This document shows, piece by piece, positions 25,663 through 35,100 of a stretch of DNA of 64,000 bases. The notes under the pieces were generated by a model. The model was not told where the DNA came from. It saw only the letters and a program-made list of their open reading frames with translations, and did no database searches. A program made the position numbers and the translations under genes. Every line of letters begins with the position of its first letter. The first letter of the stretch is position 1. Source of the DNA: Pseudomonas fluorescens. GTDB taxonomy: Bacteria > Pseudomonadota > Gammaproteobacteria > Pseudomonadales > Pseudomonadaceae. The stretch spans positions 434,001-498,000 of the forward strand of contig NZ_CABVIY010000002.1 in the NCBI RefSeq assembly GCF_902498195.1. Reading direction: 5' to 3'.

Positions 25663-27039
25663 ATGTCCTTTACCCGTCGCCAAATCCTCGGTGGCCTGGC
25701 CGGTCTTGTTGTCGTTGGCGTGGGAGCGGGGGGCGCGTCGCGTTACTGGCTGGGCAAGATGGCCGACGCCGACGCGGGCCATGACTATGAACTGATCGCC
25801 GCGCCGCTCGATGTCGAACTGGTGGCCGGGCACAAGACCCAGGCCTGGGCGTTCGGCCCGTCGGCACCGGGTACCGAGTTGCGCGTGCGTCAGGGCGAAT
25901 GGCTGCGGGTGCGGTTCATCAACCACCTGCCGGTGGCGACCACCATTCACTGGCACGGCATTCGCCTGCCGCTGGAAATGGACGGCGTACCCTACGTGTC
26001 GCAATTGCCGGTGCTGCCGGGCGAATACTTCGACTACAAGTTCCGTGTGCCGGATGCCGGCAGCTACTGGTATCACCCGCACGTGAACAGCAGCGAAGAG
26101 CTTGGCCGAGGCCTGGTGGGCCCGCTGATTGTCGAAGAGCGCGAGCCGACCGGGTTCCAGTACGAGAAAACCTTGAGCCTCAAGAGTTGGCATGTCGACG
26201 AGGTGGGAAATTTCGTCGAGTTCAGCATTCCCCGCGAAGCGGCCCGTGGCGGCACGGCGGGGCGCCTGGCGACGATCAATGGCGTGGCGCAGGCGGTCAT
26301 CGACTTGCCGGCCGGGCAGATCACCCGGGTGCGCCTGCTCAACCTTGATAACACCCTGACCTATCGCCTGAACATTCCCGGCGTCGAAGCGCAGATTTAC
26401 GCGCTGGACGGCAATCCTGTCGAGCCCCGGCCCATGGGCAAGGAGTACTGGCTCGGCCCGGGCATGCGCATTTGCCTGGCGATCAAGGCCCCGCCGGCGG
26501 GGCAAGAACTGTCCCTGCGCAACGGGCCTGTCCGCCTGGGCACGTTGCGTTCGGTGGCCAATACCGACGCGCCGACACAATGGCCACCCGCGCTGCCCGC
26601 CAACCCGGTGGCCGAGCCGGACCTGGCCAATGCCGAGAAACTCAACTTCAATTTCGAATGGGTCGGCTCGGTCTCGGTCAACGTCGAGAACGGCAAGCCA
26701 CCCAGCCTGTGGCAGATCAACGGCAAGGCCTGGGACATCACCGACAAGACCTGCGCCGACCGCCCGATTGCCAAGCTTGTGAAGGGCAAGAGCTACATTT
26801 TCGAATTGAAGAACATGACTCAATACCAGCATCCGATTCACTTGCACGGCATGAGCTTCAAGGTCATCGCCTCGAACCGGCACAAGGTCATCCCGTATTT
26901 CACCGACACCTATCTGCTGGGCAAGAACGAGCGCGCGCAAGTGGCGCTGGTGGCGGATAACCCCGGCGTGTGGATGTTCCACTGCCACGTGATCGACCAC
27001 ATGGAAACCGGCCTGATGGCCGCCATCGAGGTGGCGTGA
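25663..27039 (+). CDS. Tat-exported multicopper oxidase
   Basis: The 458-residue product starts with a twin-arginine signal (TRRQILGG, then a hydrophobic stretch) and has cupredoxin domains. All copper motifs are present: HWHG at 96-99, HPH at 138-140, HPIHLHG at 390-396, and HCHVIDHMETG from 440, so T1, T2 and T3 copper sites can form. The family oxidises phenols, Cu(I), Fe(II) or Mn(II). The substrate here is unknown, and no methionine-rich segment typical of CueO is seen. The stop overlaps the tadA start (TGATG). Confidence 0.92.
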   Translation: MSFTRRQILGGLAGLVVVGVGAGGASRYWLGKMADADAGHDYELIAAPLDVELVAGHKTQAWAFGPSAPGTELRVRQGEWLRVRFINHLPVATTIHWHGIRLPLEMDGVPYVSQLPVLPGEYFDYKFRVPDAGSYWYHPHVNSSEELGRGLVGPLIVEEREPTGFQYEKTLSLKSWHVDEVGNFVEFSIPREAARGGTAGRLATINGVAQAVIDLPAGQITRVRLLNLDNTLTYRLNIPGVEAQIYALDGNPVEPRPMGKEYWLGPGMRICLAIKAPPAGQELSLRNGPVRLGTLRSVANTDAPTQWPPALPANPVAEPDLANAEKLNFNFEWVGSVSVNVENGKPPSLWQINGKAWDITDKTCADRPIAKLVKGKSYIFELKNMTQYQHPIHLHGMSFKVIASNRHKVIPYFTDTYLLGKNERAQVALVADNPGVWMFHCHVIDHMETGLMAAIEVA

Positions 27040-27536
27040 TGCGTCAGATACGACCCGCCGCGATCATCGACCGCAGCCGTGACCGCGACTTCATGCGCGA
27101 AGCCCTGGCACTCGCCGCGCAAGGCGCCGCTCTTGGCGAAGTGCCGGTGGGCGCGGTGCTGGTGCAGGACGGTGAAATCATCGGCCGTGGCTTCAATTGC
27201 CCGATCAGCGGCAACGACCCGAGCGCCCACGCCGAAATGGTCGCGATCCGTGATGCGGCGCAGGCGGTGAGCAACTATCGCCTGCCCGGCAGCACGCTGT
27301 ATGTCACGCTGGAGCCGTGCAGCATGTGCGCCGGGCTGATCGTGCATTCACGGGTGGCGCGGGTGGTGTACGGCGCGCTGGAGCCGAAGGCGGGGATTGT
27401 GCAGAGCCAGGGGCAGTTTTTTACCCAGGGCTTTTTGAATCACCGGGTTTTGTATGAAGGCGGGGTGTTGGCGGAAGAATGCGGGGCGGTCTTGAGTGAG
27501 TTCTTCAAGGCCCGGCGAGCAAAACCAGCAGACTAA
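27039..27536 (+). CDS. tadA: tRNA-specific adenosine deaminase
   Basis: TadA deaminates A34 to inosine in the tRNA-Arg(ACG) anticodon and is essential in most bacteria. The 165-residue product carries the zinc/deaminase motif HAEM with the catalytic Glu66, and PCSMC with Cys94 and Cys97. GEVPVGAVLV and the GAxxPKxG-like GALEPKAG are also present. ATG 27039 overlaps the multicopper oxidase stop. The open frame back to 26970 lies inside that gene and is rejected. Confidence 0.96.
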   Translation: MRQIRPAAIIDRSRDRDFMREALALAAQGAALGEVPVGAVLVQDGEIIGRGFNCPISGNDPSAHAEMVAIRDAAQAVSNYRLPGSTLYVTLEPCSMCAGLIVHSRVARVVYGALEPKAGIVQSQGQFFTQGFLNHRVLYEGGVLAEECGAVLSEFFKARRAKPAD

Positions 27537-27549
27537 ACACCGAACCAAT

Positions 27550-27637
27550 GTAGGAGCGAGCCTGCTCGCGATAGCGGTGTGTCAGCCAACATCATCGTTG
27601 AGTTTGAAACCGCTATCGCGAGCAGGCTCGCTCCTAC
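27550..27637. repeat. REPIN, GTAGGAGCGAGC family
   Basis: The 28-base complementary arms (27550-27577 and 27610-27637) extend the core GTAGGAGCGAGCCTGCTCGC with GATAGCGG. The element lies between the convergent tadA and cmoB genes. Confidence 0.9.
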
Positions 27638-27669
27638 AGTGGATCTCCAGTGATTTGGATATCGGGGTT

Positions 27670-28626
27670 TTACTTACGAGCCACGATCACAGCCCGCATC
27701 GGCGCCGGCAGCCCTTCGATAGTCTTGCTGTGATCCTCGGGATCGAGGAAATCGCTCAACGACTGATACTTCATCCACTCCGTCCCACGCTGTTCTTCCA
27801 CCGTAGTGGTGCTCACGTCCACGCAACGCACGTGAGTGAACCCGGCACGTCGCAGCCACAGCTCAAGCGCCGGCACTGAGGGCAGGAACCACACGTTGCG
27901 CATCTGCGCATAGCGATCCTCCGGCACCAGCACCTGATGTTTGTCGCCTTCGACCACCAGGGTTTCGAGCACCAGTTCACCGCCCTTGACCAGGCAATCC
28001 TTCAGCGCCAGCAAATGCTCGATCGGCGAGCGGCGGTGATAGAACACGCCCATGGAAAACACCGTGTCGAAGCCTTCCAGATTTGGCGGCAGGTCTTCAA
28101 ACGGAAACGGCAAGTGCCAGGCATTGGGTTGCGACAGGTAACGCTGCACCGCCTGGAACTGGCAGAAGAACAACCAGTTCGGGTCGACGCCAATCACACT
28201 GTCGGCGCCGGCACCGAGCATGCGCCACATGTAGTAACCGTTGCCGCAGCCGACATCGAGGATGCGTTTACCTTTCAGGTCCAGGTGCGGGGCGACCCGC
28301 GACCATTTCCAGTCCGAGCGCCATTCGGTGTCGACGTGCACGCCGAACAGGTCGAACGGGCCCTTGCGCCAGGGCGACAGGCCCATCAACGCGGTGCGCA
28401 TTTGCGCGCGGGTTGCGTCATCGCAATCGGTGTCCAGCTTCAGACCGTCGAGCAGATCGACTTCACTGGGCTGGATGTTCGGCAAGGCATCCAGCGCGCT
28501 TTGCCAGCGCTCCAGGTCGCCATGACCCTTTTCCATTTTCTTGTCGAGTTGCGCTTGCAGGGTGCTGGCCCATTCGGCCAGCGGTGTACCGGCCAGGCGG
28601 CGGGCGAGGGGGGACAGATCAATCAT
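27670..28626 (-). CDS. cmoB: tRNA U34 carboxymethyltransferase
   Basis: CmoB transfers the carboxymethyl group of carboxy-SAM to 5-hydroxyuridine at position 34, giving the cmo5U wobble base. The 318-residue product has [22 protein letters not shown], the Rossmann motif [15 protein letters not shown], and GVDPNWLF, all conserved in CmoB. The start overlaps the cmoA stop by four bases, so the two steps are translated together. Confidence 0.96.
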   Translation of the reverse strand: MIDLSPLARRLAGTPLAEWASTLQAQLDKKMEKGHGDLERWQSALDALPNIQPSEVDLLDGLKLDTDCDDATRAQMRTALMGLSPWRKGPFDLFGVHVDTEWRSDWKWSRVAPHLDLKGKRILDVGCGNGYYMWRMLGAGADSVIGVDPNWLFFCQFQAVQRYLSQPNAWHLPFPFEDLPPNLEGFDTVFSMGVFYHRRSPIEHLLALKDCLVKGGELVLETLVVEGDKHQVLVPEDRYAQMRNVWFLPSVPALELWLRRAGFTHVRCVDVSTTTVEEQRGTEWMKYQSLSDFLDPEDHSKTIEGLPAPMRAVIVARK

Positions 28627-29366
28627 GGCAAGGCAATCAACGAGGCAAAGTTAAGACACTGGAACCACGGCACGACTTTCGAGAACCCGGCGGCCAGCAG
28701 GCGTTCGCGGTGTTCTTGGAGGCTGTCGGGTTTCATGACGTTTTCGATGGCACTGCGCTTCTGGGCGATTTCCAGTTCGCTGTAGCCGTTGGCGCGTTTG
28801 AAGGCGATGTGCAGGTCGGTGAGCAGCGTGTGTTCCTGTTCATCTTCAAAACGCAGCTTTTCCGAGAGGATCAACGCGCCACCGGGCAGCAGTGACTGGC
28901 GGATGCGCGAGAGCAAGGCGGTGCGCTGGTCCGGGGCGATGAATTGCAGGGTGAAGTTCAACGCCACCACCGAGGCGGGCTGGAATTGCAGGGCAAGGAT
29001 GTCGCCTTCGATCACTTCGACCGGCAGCAACTCCTGGAACATCGAATCCTGACCGTTGAGGTACTCGCGGCAGCGCTCGACCATGGCCGCGGAGTTATCC
29101 ACAGCGATGACGCGGCAACCGTCGGTGCGCACATGCCGGCGCAACGCCTGAGTCACGGCGCCCAGGGACGACCCGAGGTCGTAGAGCACGCTGTTGGGTT
29201 GGGCGAACTGCGCGGCAAGCACGCCGAGGTTTTCCACGATGGTCGGATACCCCGGCACCGAGCGCTTGATCATGTCCGGGAATACCCGTACCACATCCTC
29301 GTTAAAGGCGAAGTCAGGCACCTGGGCCAATGGCTGGGCGAAAAGGCGATCGGGTTCTTTGCTCAC
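28623..29366 (-). CDS. cmoA: Carboxy-SAM synthase
   Basis: CmoA makes carboxy-S-adenosyl-methionine from SAM and prephenate for CmoB. The 247-residue product has [20 protein letters not shown], the SAM-binding [17 protein letters not shown], and the NFTLQFI and SEKL motifs of the family. It is the first gene of the cmoA-cmoB unit. Confidence 0.96.
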   Translation of the reverse strand: MSKEPDRLFAQPLAQVPDFAFNEDVVRVFPDMIKRSVPGYPTIVENLGVLAAQFAQPNSVLYDLGSSLGAVTQALRRHVRTDGCRVIAVDNSAAMVERCREYLNGQDSMFQELLPVEVIEGDILALQFQPASVVALNFTLQFIAPDQRTALLSRIRQSLLPGGALILSEKLRFEDEQEHTLLTDLHIAFKRANGYSELEIAQKRSAIENVMKPDSLQEHRERLLAAGFSKVVPWFQCLNFASLIALP

Positions 29367-29457
29367 GGCGGTTCCGGCGGTGTCTGTGAAAAGGCCGGCA
29401 TTTTAGCCTAGGTGCTGGGGCGCCGCGACGGGATTCAGCCGGTCGGAGAGGTTCGCT

Positions 29458-30984
29458 TCACGAACCTTGCCCACGCGGTACACACTGCACGCCCACCGCC
29501 TCCAGGGCTGCTTGCAAGTCCGCAACGGAATAGCGTAATGCCCTTGCCGCTTCCATAGCGCCGCAAGCGGAGGTTTCAAAGCTTTCCTCTTCACTCCAGA
29601 AGCTGTAGTCGGCCAATGCAAACACCTGAAAAGCCTTGCGCTGATCCCAACCAGGAGTCTTGGACAATAAGCAGTAGGCCTTGTTGTAGACACCGTTGGA
29701 GTAGTGCGAATCCATACCCGTGTAAAACTGCGAGGCATGTTCGATGGAATGTCCATCGGTGGACTGGTGGCACATTTGCCGCAGTCCACCTAGATAACCG
29801 TAGTCACCATCGGGCTTGGTGGCGGCACTCAAGACGATAAAGTCGCTCTTGCCGTCCCTGCGGAATTTGGCCGCTTCACCTGCCATGTCCGCAATCGCCT
29901 CAAAGAGAAAACTATGAGGTGGCAGGCCTGAACTTCGAAGGGTGAACCCATGAGTGAACTCATGGGCGACAACGTCTTGGCTTACGACTGGATAAAAGAA
30001 ATTCGCTCCAGCGGCGAAGTACCCAACGTGGTCAGCATTTGACCAAATCGCTACGTCAGCTCCGTAGGGTACGAAGATTACTTTCATCCCACCGGTTACT
30101 GGTGGAATGCCTAGTATGTCCAGGTACAAGTCTCTGGTATTGATCGTGTGAAAATACAAGTCGTTGATCGGTGAGTAGCCGTCATTGATCGGTTTTTGAG
30201 CACTATACGGGCAAGGGAAAATCCAAGGGCTAGAGTCTATCAAGTTGTAACCAAGGAATACCTGAATGCCATTATGATCGAATGAACAGGACTGCCCTCG
30301 TTGTGTCGCGGGCAGGGTGGGGCGTTTGTTACCGTAATAATATTCACCGATCAACTTATTGCCGCCCGGCCCATACACACTTCGGGTTTCCAGTGACGCA
30401 ACGCCATCCCACGATTCGAGTACTTCCCCAGTTGCGGCATCAATCAGGCCGGTCGGCTCAGACGGGATCTCATTTTTTGGACGTAGATTATAGGACGCTC
30501 GATAAATCAGTCGCGCCTTGGTCTCATTGCGTGCTTGATAGACAAAAAGTTTGGTGCTTGTTTGCGTCACCGCTTCGGAAACTGCGCCTTTTTTTATGCG
30601 CCATTGCTCACGCAATGCCTGTACTGCCTGATCTGGATTCAGCGTAGGTTCAACACTTTGTAAGTCCTGCTCAATCTTTGCCAGATAACGGCCGCTGGCA
30701 TGGATGACCTTTCCCCGCAAATCGAGCTCAAAGGCAACGCTATTGCCATAGATCGGCACGCCTCGGTAGGTCTGAGTCATTCGCTGTACCGATCGTTTTC
30801 CGGCGAGCGCAATGGCTTCTCCTTTCGCTTCAAGTTGCAGTTCGCCGCGTTTGAATTCGAGTTCGCGGTGAACCCCGGAAGCAATTACCTGGTCGTCAAT
30901 TACTTCAATGGAAGCGGCGTGCGCCAAGGTTGGCAACAGGATGGAAAGCGCGCCAAGAATTCTGGCCATCAGGTGGCAATGCAT
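29458..30984 (-). CDS. Secreted LasB-like zinc metalloprotease (M4 family)
   Basis: The 508-residue preproprotein has a signal peptide ending near THAAS, an FTP-type propeptide (YRGVPIYGNSVAFELD) and a thermolysin-fold catalytic domain. Zinc ligands are His341 and His345 in HEFTH, with catalytic Glu342, and probably Glu362 in FEAIADMAGEAAKF. His427 in DSHYSNGVYNKAY matches the transition-state histidine. The C-terminal region (PGWDQRKAFQVF, SACG) resembles P. aeruginosa elastase. The loop between HExxH and the glutamate is three residues shorter than in LasB, and its usual tyrosine and NEA are changed. The gene is AT-richer than its neighbours. ATG 30984 has AAGGA upstream. Confidence 0.85.
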   Translation of the reverse strand: MHCHLMARILGALSILLPTLAHAASIEVIDDQVIASGVHRELEFKRGELQLEAKGEAIALAGKRSVQRMTQTYRGVPIYGNSVAFELDLRGKVIHASGRYLAKIEQDLQSVEPTLNPDQAVQALREQWRIKKGAVSEAVTQTSTKLFVYQARNETKARLIYRASYNLRPKNEIPSEPTGLIDAATGEVLESWDGVASLETRSVYGPGGNKLIGEYYYGNKRPTLPATQRGQSCSFDHNGIQVFLGYNLIDSSPWIFPCPYSAQKPINDGYSPINDLYFHTINTRDLYLDILGIPPVTGGMKVIFVPYGADVAIWSNADHVGYFAAGANFFYPVVSQDVVAHEFTHGFTLRSSGLPPHSFLFEAIADMAGEAAKFRRDGKSDFIVLSAATKPDGDYGYLGGLRQMCHQSTDGHSIEHASQFYTGMDSHYSNGVYNKAYCLLSKTPGWDQRKAFQVFALADYSFWSEEESFETSACGAMEAARALRYSVADLQAALEAVGVQCVPRGQGS

Positions 30985-31119
30985 AAACGTTCCTTCACTG
31001 TTGGCTAATCTTGGTGCTCATGGGTGAGCATCCCGTTGCCATAAGTTTCGGCGTCTATCGCACTTTTTACACCTGACAGAACTGATAGGTTCGCTTTGAA
31101 AGTGAAGGGCGTAAGGTAT

Positions 31120-31758
31120 TTATTTTCTGTTCGCGGGGGTGAACGCCGAGGCAGTAATCCCCCATTGCCCCAACCAATAACTGAGGATGATCACATAGGG
31201 CGCGGCCTCGAACGGCACCACAAAGCGGCTGATGCCAATCACGCTGTCCGAGAATACAAACGCCACCGCACCCGCTGCCGCCAGCAACGCTGATCGTTTG
31301 GGCACATCGGTGCCGAGCCGCGCCAGTGCGCGCCAGAGCATGGCGCTGATGGCCAGGCCGTAGACGATCACCGGGATCAACAGCGGCCCCAGCCCATGGG
31401 CAATCAGAATCCCCAACAGAACCGCACCGACACCCAGGGCGATGATCAGCGGCAGCACCGCGAGCCGCCGGCAATCGCTCAAGTACGCTTTCAGATACGC
31501 CAGGTGCGCGACCAGAAACGCCCCCAGGCCGAACACGAACAAATCCCCCGGCCAGGCCAGCAACACATCGCCGAGCAGGGAAAAGATCAGTCCGAGGCTG
31601 ATCCAGCGGCGATACTCGCCGGGCGGCGCGTCGTGCAGCCAGCCGAGCAGGGCGAGGACGGGCAGCGGCTTGACCAGCAGGCAGAGCAGCGCGGCGTGCA
31701 CGCTCAGGCCGTAGAGAAAGGTCACCGCGCCCATCAGGGCCAGGATCAGCCAGCCCAC
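31120..31758 (-). CDS. YhhN-family membrane protein (lysoplasmalogenase-like)
   Basis: The 212-residue integral membrane protein has about eight hydrophobic segments and YhhN/TMEM86 motifs: LVKPLPVLALL, SLLGDVLLAWPG, FLVAHLAYLKAY and FSDSVIGISRF. Animal relatives hydrolyse lysoplasmalogens. The bacterial substrate is less certain. It begins two bases after the stop of the lipoprotein gene, so the two form an operon. Confidence 0.88.
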   Translation of the reverse strand: MGWLILALMGAVTFLYGLSVHAALLCLLVKPLPVLALLGWLHDAPPGEYRRWISLGLIFSLLGDVLLAWPGDLFVFGLGAFLVAHLAYLKAYLSDCRRLAVLPLIIALGVGAVLLGILIAHGLGPLLIPVIVYGLAISAMLWRALARLGTDVPKRSALLAAAGAVAFVFSDSVIGISRFVVPFEAAPYVIILSYWLGQWGITASAFTPANRK

Positions 31759-31760
31759 GG

Positions 31761-32153
31761 TCAGTTAACCGAGATGGCGCAGTCGAAGGTATCGACCGGC
31801 AGCACTTCCGGTGCCCAGGGCTGTTGCGAGGTCAGGCGCAGACGCCCGCTACCGGCGGTGAAGGCTTGGAAGCGCCAGGTCGACACACCCGCTGCGCCCA
31901 CGACACCGGCATCTTCCGGGTTGCGGTAAACCTCTGGCCCCAAGGCGCGCAACACGCCACCGGCCGAATCCTGAATGGCCCAGCGATAGCCCGTGGTCGG
32001 GTTGCTCGGCAGGGTCAGGATCAGGTTTTGCCCGCTGGTGAGCTTCACCGGGCATTCGCTTTGTTTTTCCACGGTCACGTTGTGCTTCGGTGGCGTGGCG
32101 CACGCGGCCAGCAGCGCGAGGGCGAGGGGGACAAACAGGCGGGTGGGGGACAT
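31761..32153 (-). CDS. Chagasin-like (I42) protease-inhibitor lipoprotein
   Basis: The 130-residue product has a signal peptide with lipobox LLAAC and then one chagasin/I42 domain. This is recognised by LTLPSNPTTGYRW, the first cysteine-protease-binding loop, and the later STWRFQAFTAG and QPWAP segments. The family blocks papain-like cysteine proteases. The ATG at 32153 was chosen, since the longer frame runs into a REP sequence. It precedes the YhhN gene in one operon. Confidence 0.85.
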   Translation of the reverse strand: MSPTRLFVPLALALLAACATPPKHNVTVEKQSECPVKLTSGQNLILTLPSNPTTGYRWAIQDSAGGVLRALGPEVYRNPEDAGVVGAAGVSTWRFQAFTAGSGRLRLTSQQPWAPEVLPVDTFDCAISVN

Positions 32154-32247
32154 GGGGTCAGTGGCTCCGGCGTACACGACGAACGGCGAGCATAACCGAG
32201 ATGAGACAAATTGTGACAGCGTGGGCGGCGGAGTCGGTACCGACGCC

Positions 32248-32340
32248 TTCGCGAGCAAGCCCGCTCCCACACTGGATCTGCGGTGAACACATTTTTTGTG
32301 AACATCACAGATCCAGTGTGGGAGCGGGCTTGCTCGCGAA
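32248..32340. repeat. REPIN, GCGGGCTTGCTCGCGAA family
   Basis: Perfect 33-base arms (32248-32280 and 32308-32340) include the core TTCGCGAGCAAGCCCGCTCC plus CACTGGATCTG. The element lies between the lon stop and the lipoprotein gene. Confidence 0.92.
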
Positions 32341-32367
32341 AGCTATCGAGCAGGCACTACAAATCGG

Positions 32368-34785
32368 TCAGAACAACACCTTCGCCACATCCGCAAACCG
32401 CTTGGCGAAGTGCACCGTAATCCCTTCCTTCAAATACTCCGGCAATTCCTCGAAATTCCCCCGATTCGCCTCCGGCAAGATCAGTTCGAAAATCTTCTGC
32501 CGTCGCGCTGCAATGACCTTCTCGCGCACGCCGCCGATCGGCAGTACATGCCCGGTCAACGTCAGTTCACCGGTCATGGCCACGCCTTTTTTCGGCGGCT
32601 GGTTGCGCGCCAGCGACAGCAGGGCGCTGGCCATGGTCACGCCGGCGCTCGGGCCGTCTTTGGGCGTGGCGCCTTCCGGGACGTGCAGGTGCACGAAGGC
32701 TTCGTCGAAGAATTTCGGATCGCCGCCAAACGACTTCAGGTTGGAGCTGACGTAGCTGTAGGCGATTTCCGCCGACTCCTTCATCACATCCCCCAGTTGC
32801 CCGGTGAGCTTGAAGCCACGGTTCAAGGTGTGGATCCGGGTCGCTTCGATCGGCAGGGTCGCGCCGCCCATGCTGGTCCAGGCCAGGCCGGTGATCACAC
32901 CGGTCCCTGACAGCACTTGCTCGTTGCGGAACACCGGTTTACCCAGGGAGGCCTCGAGGTCTTTCGGGCCCAGCTTGATCACCGCTTTCGGGTCATCGAG
33001 CAGTTTCATGACCGCCTTGCGCACCAGTTTGCCGAGGTTTTTTTCCAGCTGGCGAACACCGGCTTCACGGGCGTAGCCGTCGATCAATGCCTTGAGCGCG
33101 TTGTCGCTGATGCTCAGGCTGCCTTTGGACACCCCGGCTTTTTCAAGCTGCTTGGGCCACAGGTGGCGCTTGGCGATGGCGACTTTTTCTTCGGTGATGT
33201 AACCCGACAGGCGAATCACTTCCATGCGGTCGAGCAACGGGCCTGGGATCGAGTCCAGGGTGTTGGCGGTGCAGACGAACAGCACTTTCGACAGGTCCAT
33301 GCGCAGATCAAGGTAGTGGTCGAGGAATTCGACGTTCTGCTCCGGGTCTAGGGTTTCCAGCAGCGCCGAGGCCGGGTCGCCCTGGTAGCTCTGGCCCATC
33401 TTGTCGATCTCGTCGAGCATGATCACCGGGTTCATCACCTCTACGTCTTTGAGCGCCTGCACCAGCTTGCCCGGCTGCGCGCCGATGTACGTGCGGCGAT
33501 GGCCCTTGATCTCGGCTTCGTCGCGCATGCCGCCGAGGCTGAAACGGTAGAACGGCCGGCCCAGGGATTCGGCGATGGATTTGCCGACGCTGGTCTTGCC
33601 CACGCCCGGCGGGCCGACCAACAGCACGATGGAGCCGCTGATCTCGCCTTTGTAGGCGCCGACGGCGAGGAATTCGAGGATGCGGTCCTTGATGTCGTCG
33701 AGGCCGGCGTGGTGATTGTCCAGCACCTTGCGCGCGTGCTTGAGGTCAAGCTTGTCATCGCCGTACACGCCCCACGGCACCGAGGTCGCCCAGTCGATGT
33801 AATTACGGGTTACCGCATACTCCGGCGAGCCGGTTTCGAGGATCGACAGCTTGTTCATTTCTTCTTCGAGGCGTTTCTGCACCTGTGCCGGCAGGACTTT
33901 GCCCACCAGCCGTTGCTCGAACTGTTCGAGGTCGGCGCTGCGGTCGTCCTTTGTCAGCCCCAGCTCCTGCTGGATGACCTTGAGCTGTTCCTTGAGGAAA
34001 AACTCGCGCTGATGCTCGCCGATCTTGCGGTTCACTTCGGCGGAGATTTCTTTTTGCAGGCGCGCGACTTCGACTTCCTTGCGCAGCATCGGCAGGACTT
34101 TTTCCATGCGCTTGAGCATCGGCACGCAGTCGAGCACTTCTTGCAGTTCGCTGCCGGTGGCCGAAGTCAGCGCCGCGGCGAAGTCGGTCAGCGGCGAGGG
34201 GTCGTTGGGGCTGAAGCGGTTGAGGTAATTCTTCAGCTCTTCGCTGTACAGCGGGTTGAGTGGCAGCAGTTCCTTGATCGCATTGATCAGCGCCATGCCG
34301 TAGGCCTTGACCTCGTCGGTCGGCTCGGTGGGCTGGTGCGGGTATTCGACTTCCACCAGATAGGGCGGGCGATGGTGCTTGAGCCAGGTTTTCAGGCGTA
34401 CCCGGGTCAGGCCCTGGGCCACGAATTGCAACTTGCCGTTTTCGCGGCTGGCGTGGTGCACCTTGACCAGCGTGCCGTAGAGCGGCAGGGCCGAGGTGTC
34501 GAAATGTCGGGGGTCTTCCTGGGGCGTGTCCATATAGAACAGGGCCAGGGAGTGGTGATCGGATTTGCTCACCAGGTCGAGGGTTTCCGCCCAGGGTTCT
34601 TCATTGACGATGACCGGCAGCACCTGGGCCGGGAAGAACGGTCGGTTGTGGATCGGGATGATGTAGACCTTGTCCGGCAGGTTCTGGCCGGGCAGGGCCA
34701 GGCCTTTGCCGGTGGAGGCGTGCGGGGCGTTTTCCGGGTCGGCGTATTCGCTCGGGTCTTCGGGGAATTCCTGCTGGTCGCTCAT
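32368..34785 (-). CDS. lon: ATP-dependent Lon-family protease, second Pseudomonas type
   Basis: The 805-residue serine protease has the LonA order: an N-terminal substrate domain (IPIHNRPFFPAQVLPV), the AAA+ module with Walker A GPPGVGKT and the GGMRDEAEIKGHRRTYIG segment, and a C-terminal protease domain with catalytic Ser713 in PKDGPSAG and Lys756 in GGVREKV. The acidic N-terminal extension (MSDQQEFPEDPSEYAD) differs from canonical Lon and fits the second Lon of pseudomonads (the AsrA/Lon-2 type), located beside gcd and oprB as I recall for P. putida. The canonical lon should lie elsewhere. Confidence 0.92.
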   Translation of the reverse strand: MSDQQEFPEDPSEYADPENAPHASTGKGLALPGQNLPDKVYIIPIHNRPFFPAQVLPVIVNEEPWAETLDLVSKSDHHSLALFYMDTPQEDPRHFDTSALPLYGTLVKVHHASRENGKLQFVAQGLTRVRLKTWLKHHRPPYLVEVEYPHQPTEPTDEVKAYGMALINAIKELLPLNPLYSEELKNYLNRFSPNDPSPLTDFAAALTSATGSELQEVLDCVPMLKRMEKVLPMLRKEVEVARLQKEISAEVNRKIGEHQREFFLKEQLKVIQQELGLTKDDRSADLEQFEQRLVGKVLPAQVQKRLEEEMNKLSILETGSPEYAVTRNYIDWATSVPWGVYGDDKLDLKHARKVLDNHHAGLDDIKDRILEFLAVGAYKGEISGSIVLLVGPPGVGKTSVGKSIAESLGRPFYRFSLGGMRDEAEIKGHRRTYIGAQPGKLVQALKDVEVMNPVIMLDEIDKMGQSYQGDPASALLETLDPEQNVEFLDHYLDLRMDLSKVLFVCTANTLDSIPGPLLDRMEVIRLSGYITEEKVAIAKRHLWPKQLEKAGVSKGSLSISDNALKALIDGYAREAGVRQLEKNLGKLVRKAVMKLLDDPKAVIKLGPKDLEASLGKPVFRNEQVLSGTGVITGLAWTSMGGATLPIEATRIHTLNRGFKLTGQLGDVMKESAEIAYSYVSSNLKSFGGDPKFFDEAFVHLHVPEGATPKDGPSAGVTMASALLSLARNQPPKKGVAMTGELTLTGHVLPIGGVREKVIAARRQKIFELILPEANRGNFEELPEYLKEGITVHFAKRFADVAKVLF

Positions 34786-34922
34786 GGGGGTACCTGCGCA
34801 ATGGGTATGGGTCTTAGATGGGGCAGGTCGGCGGTGGTTTCAATGATGCCTTGGGGTTAATGGATCATTCGAAGGTGTGTTCAGCAGGGATTCAGGTTAG
34901 CTGGATTTCAGGGCGACACCGT

Positions 34923-35032
34923 CCCCCGTAGGAGCGAGCCTGCTCGCGATGGACGTCAACGATGACGCTGGGTATCTGACGCCCTGCGGTGTTCTTGGAG
35001 ACCATCGCGAGCAGGCTCGCTCCTACAGGGGG
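34923..35032. repeat. REPIN, GTAGGAGCGAGC family
   Basis: This inverted pair has outer CCCCC/GGGGG extensions and about 45 bases between the units. It lies in the 315-base lon-gcd gap (34786-35100), which otherwise holds the lon upstream region and the gcd terminator. Confidence 0.9.
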
Positions 35033-35046
35033 GACGACATGGCAAC

Positions 35047-35081
35047 AAAAAAGGCGACGCCCGTGAGGGAGTCGCCTTTGG
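35047..35081 (-). terminator. Intrinsic terminator after gcd
   Basis: On the minus strand, AAAGGCGAC pairs with GTCGCCTTT around a loop of about a dozen bases and is followed by a T run. It begins about 20 bases after the gcd stop. Confidence 0.85.
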
Positions 35082-35100
35082 TTTTTACCGCCGCAAAAAA

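Noticed and set aside
32154..32270. N-terminal extension of the chagasin-like protein beginning MGAGLLAKAS
   Set aside because: These residues are a translation of the REP sequence next to the gene. The lipobox-containing start at 32153 is the sensible one.
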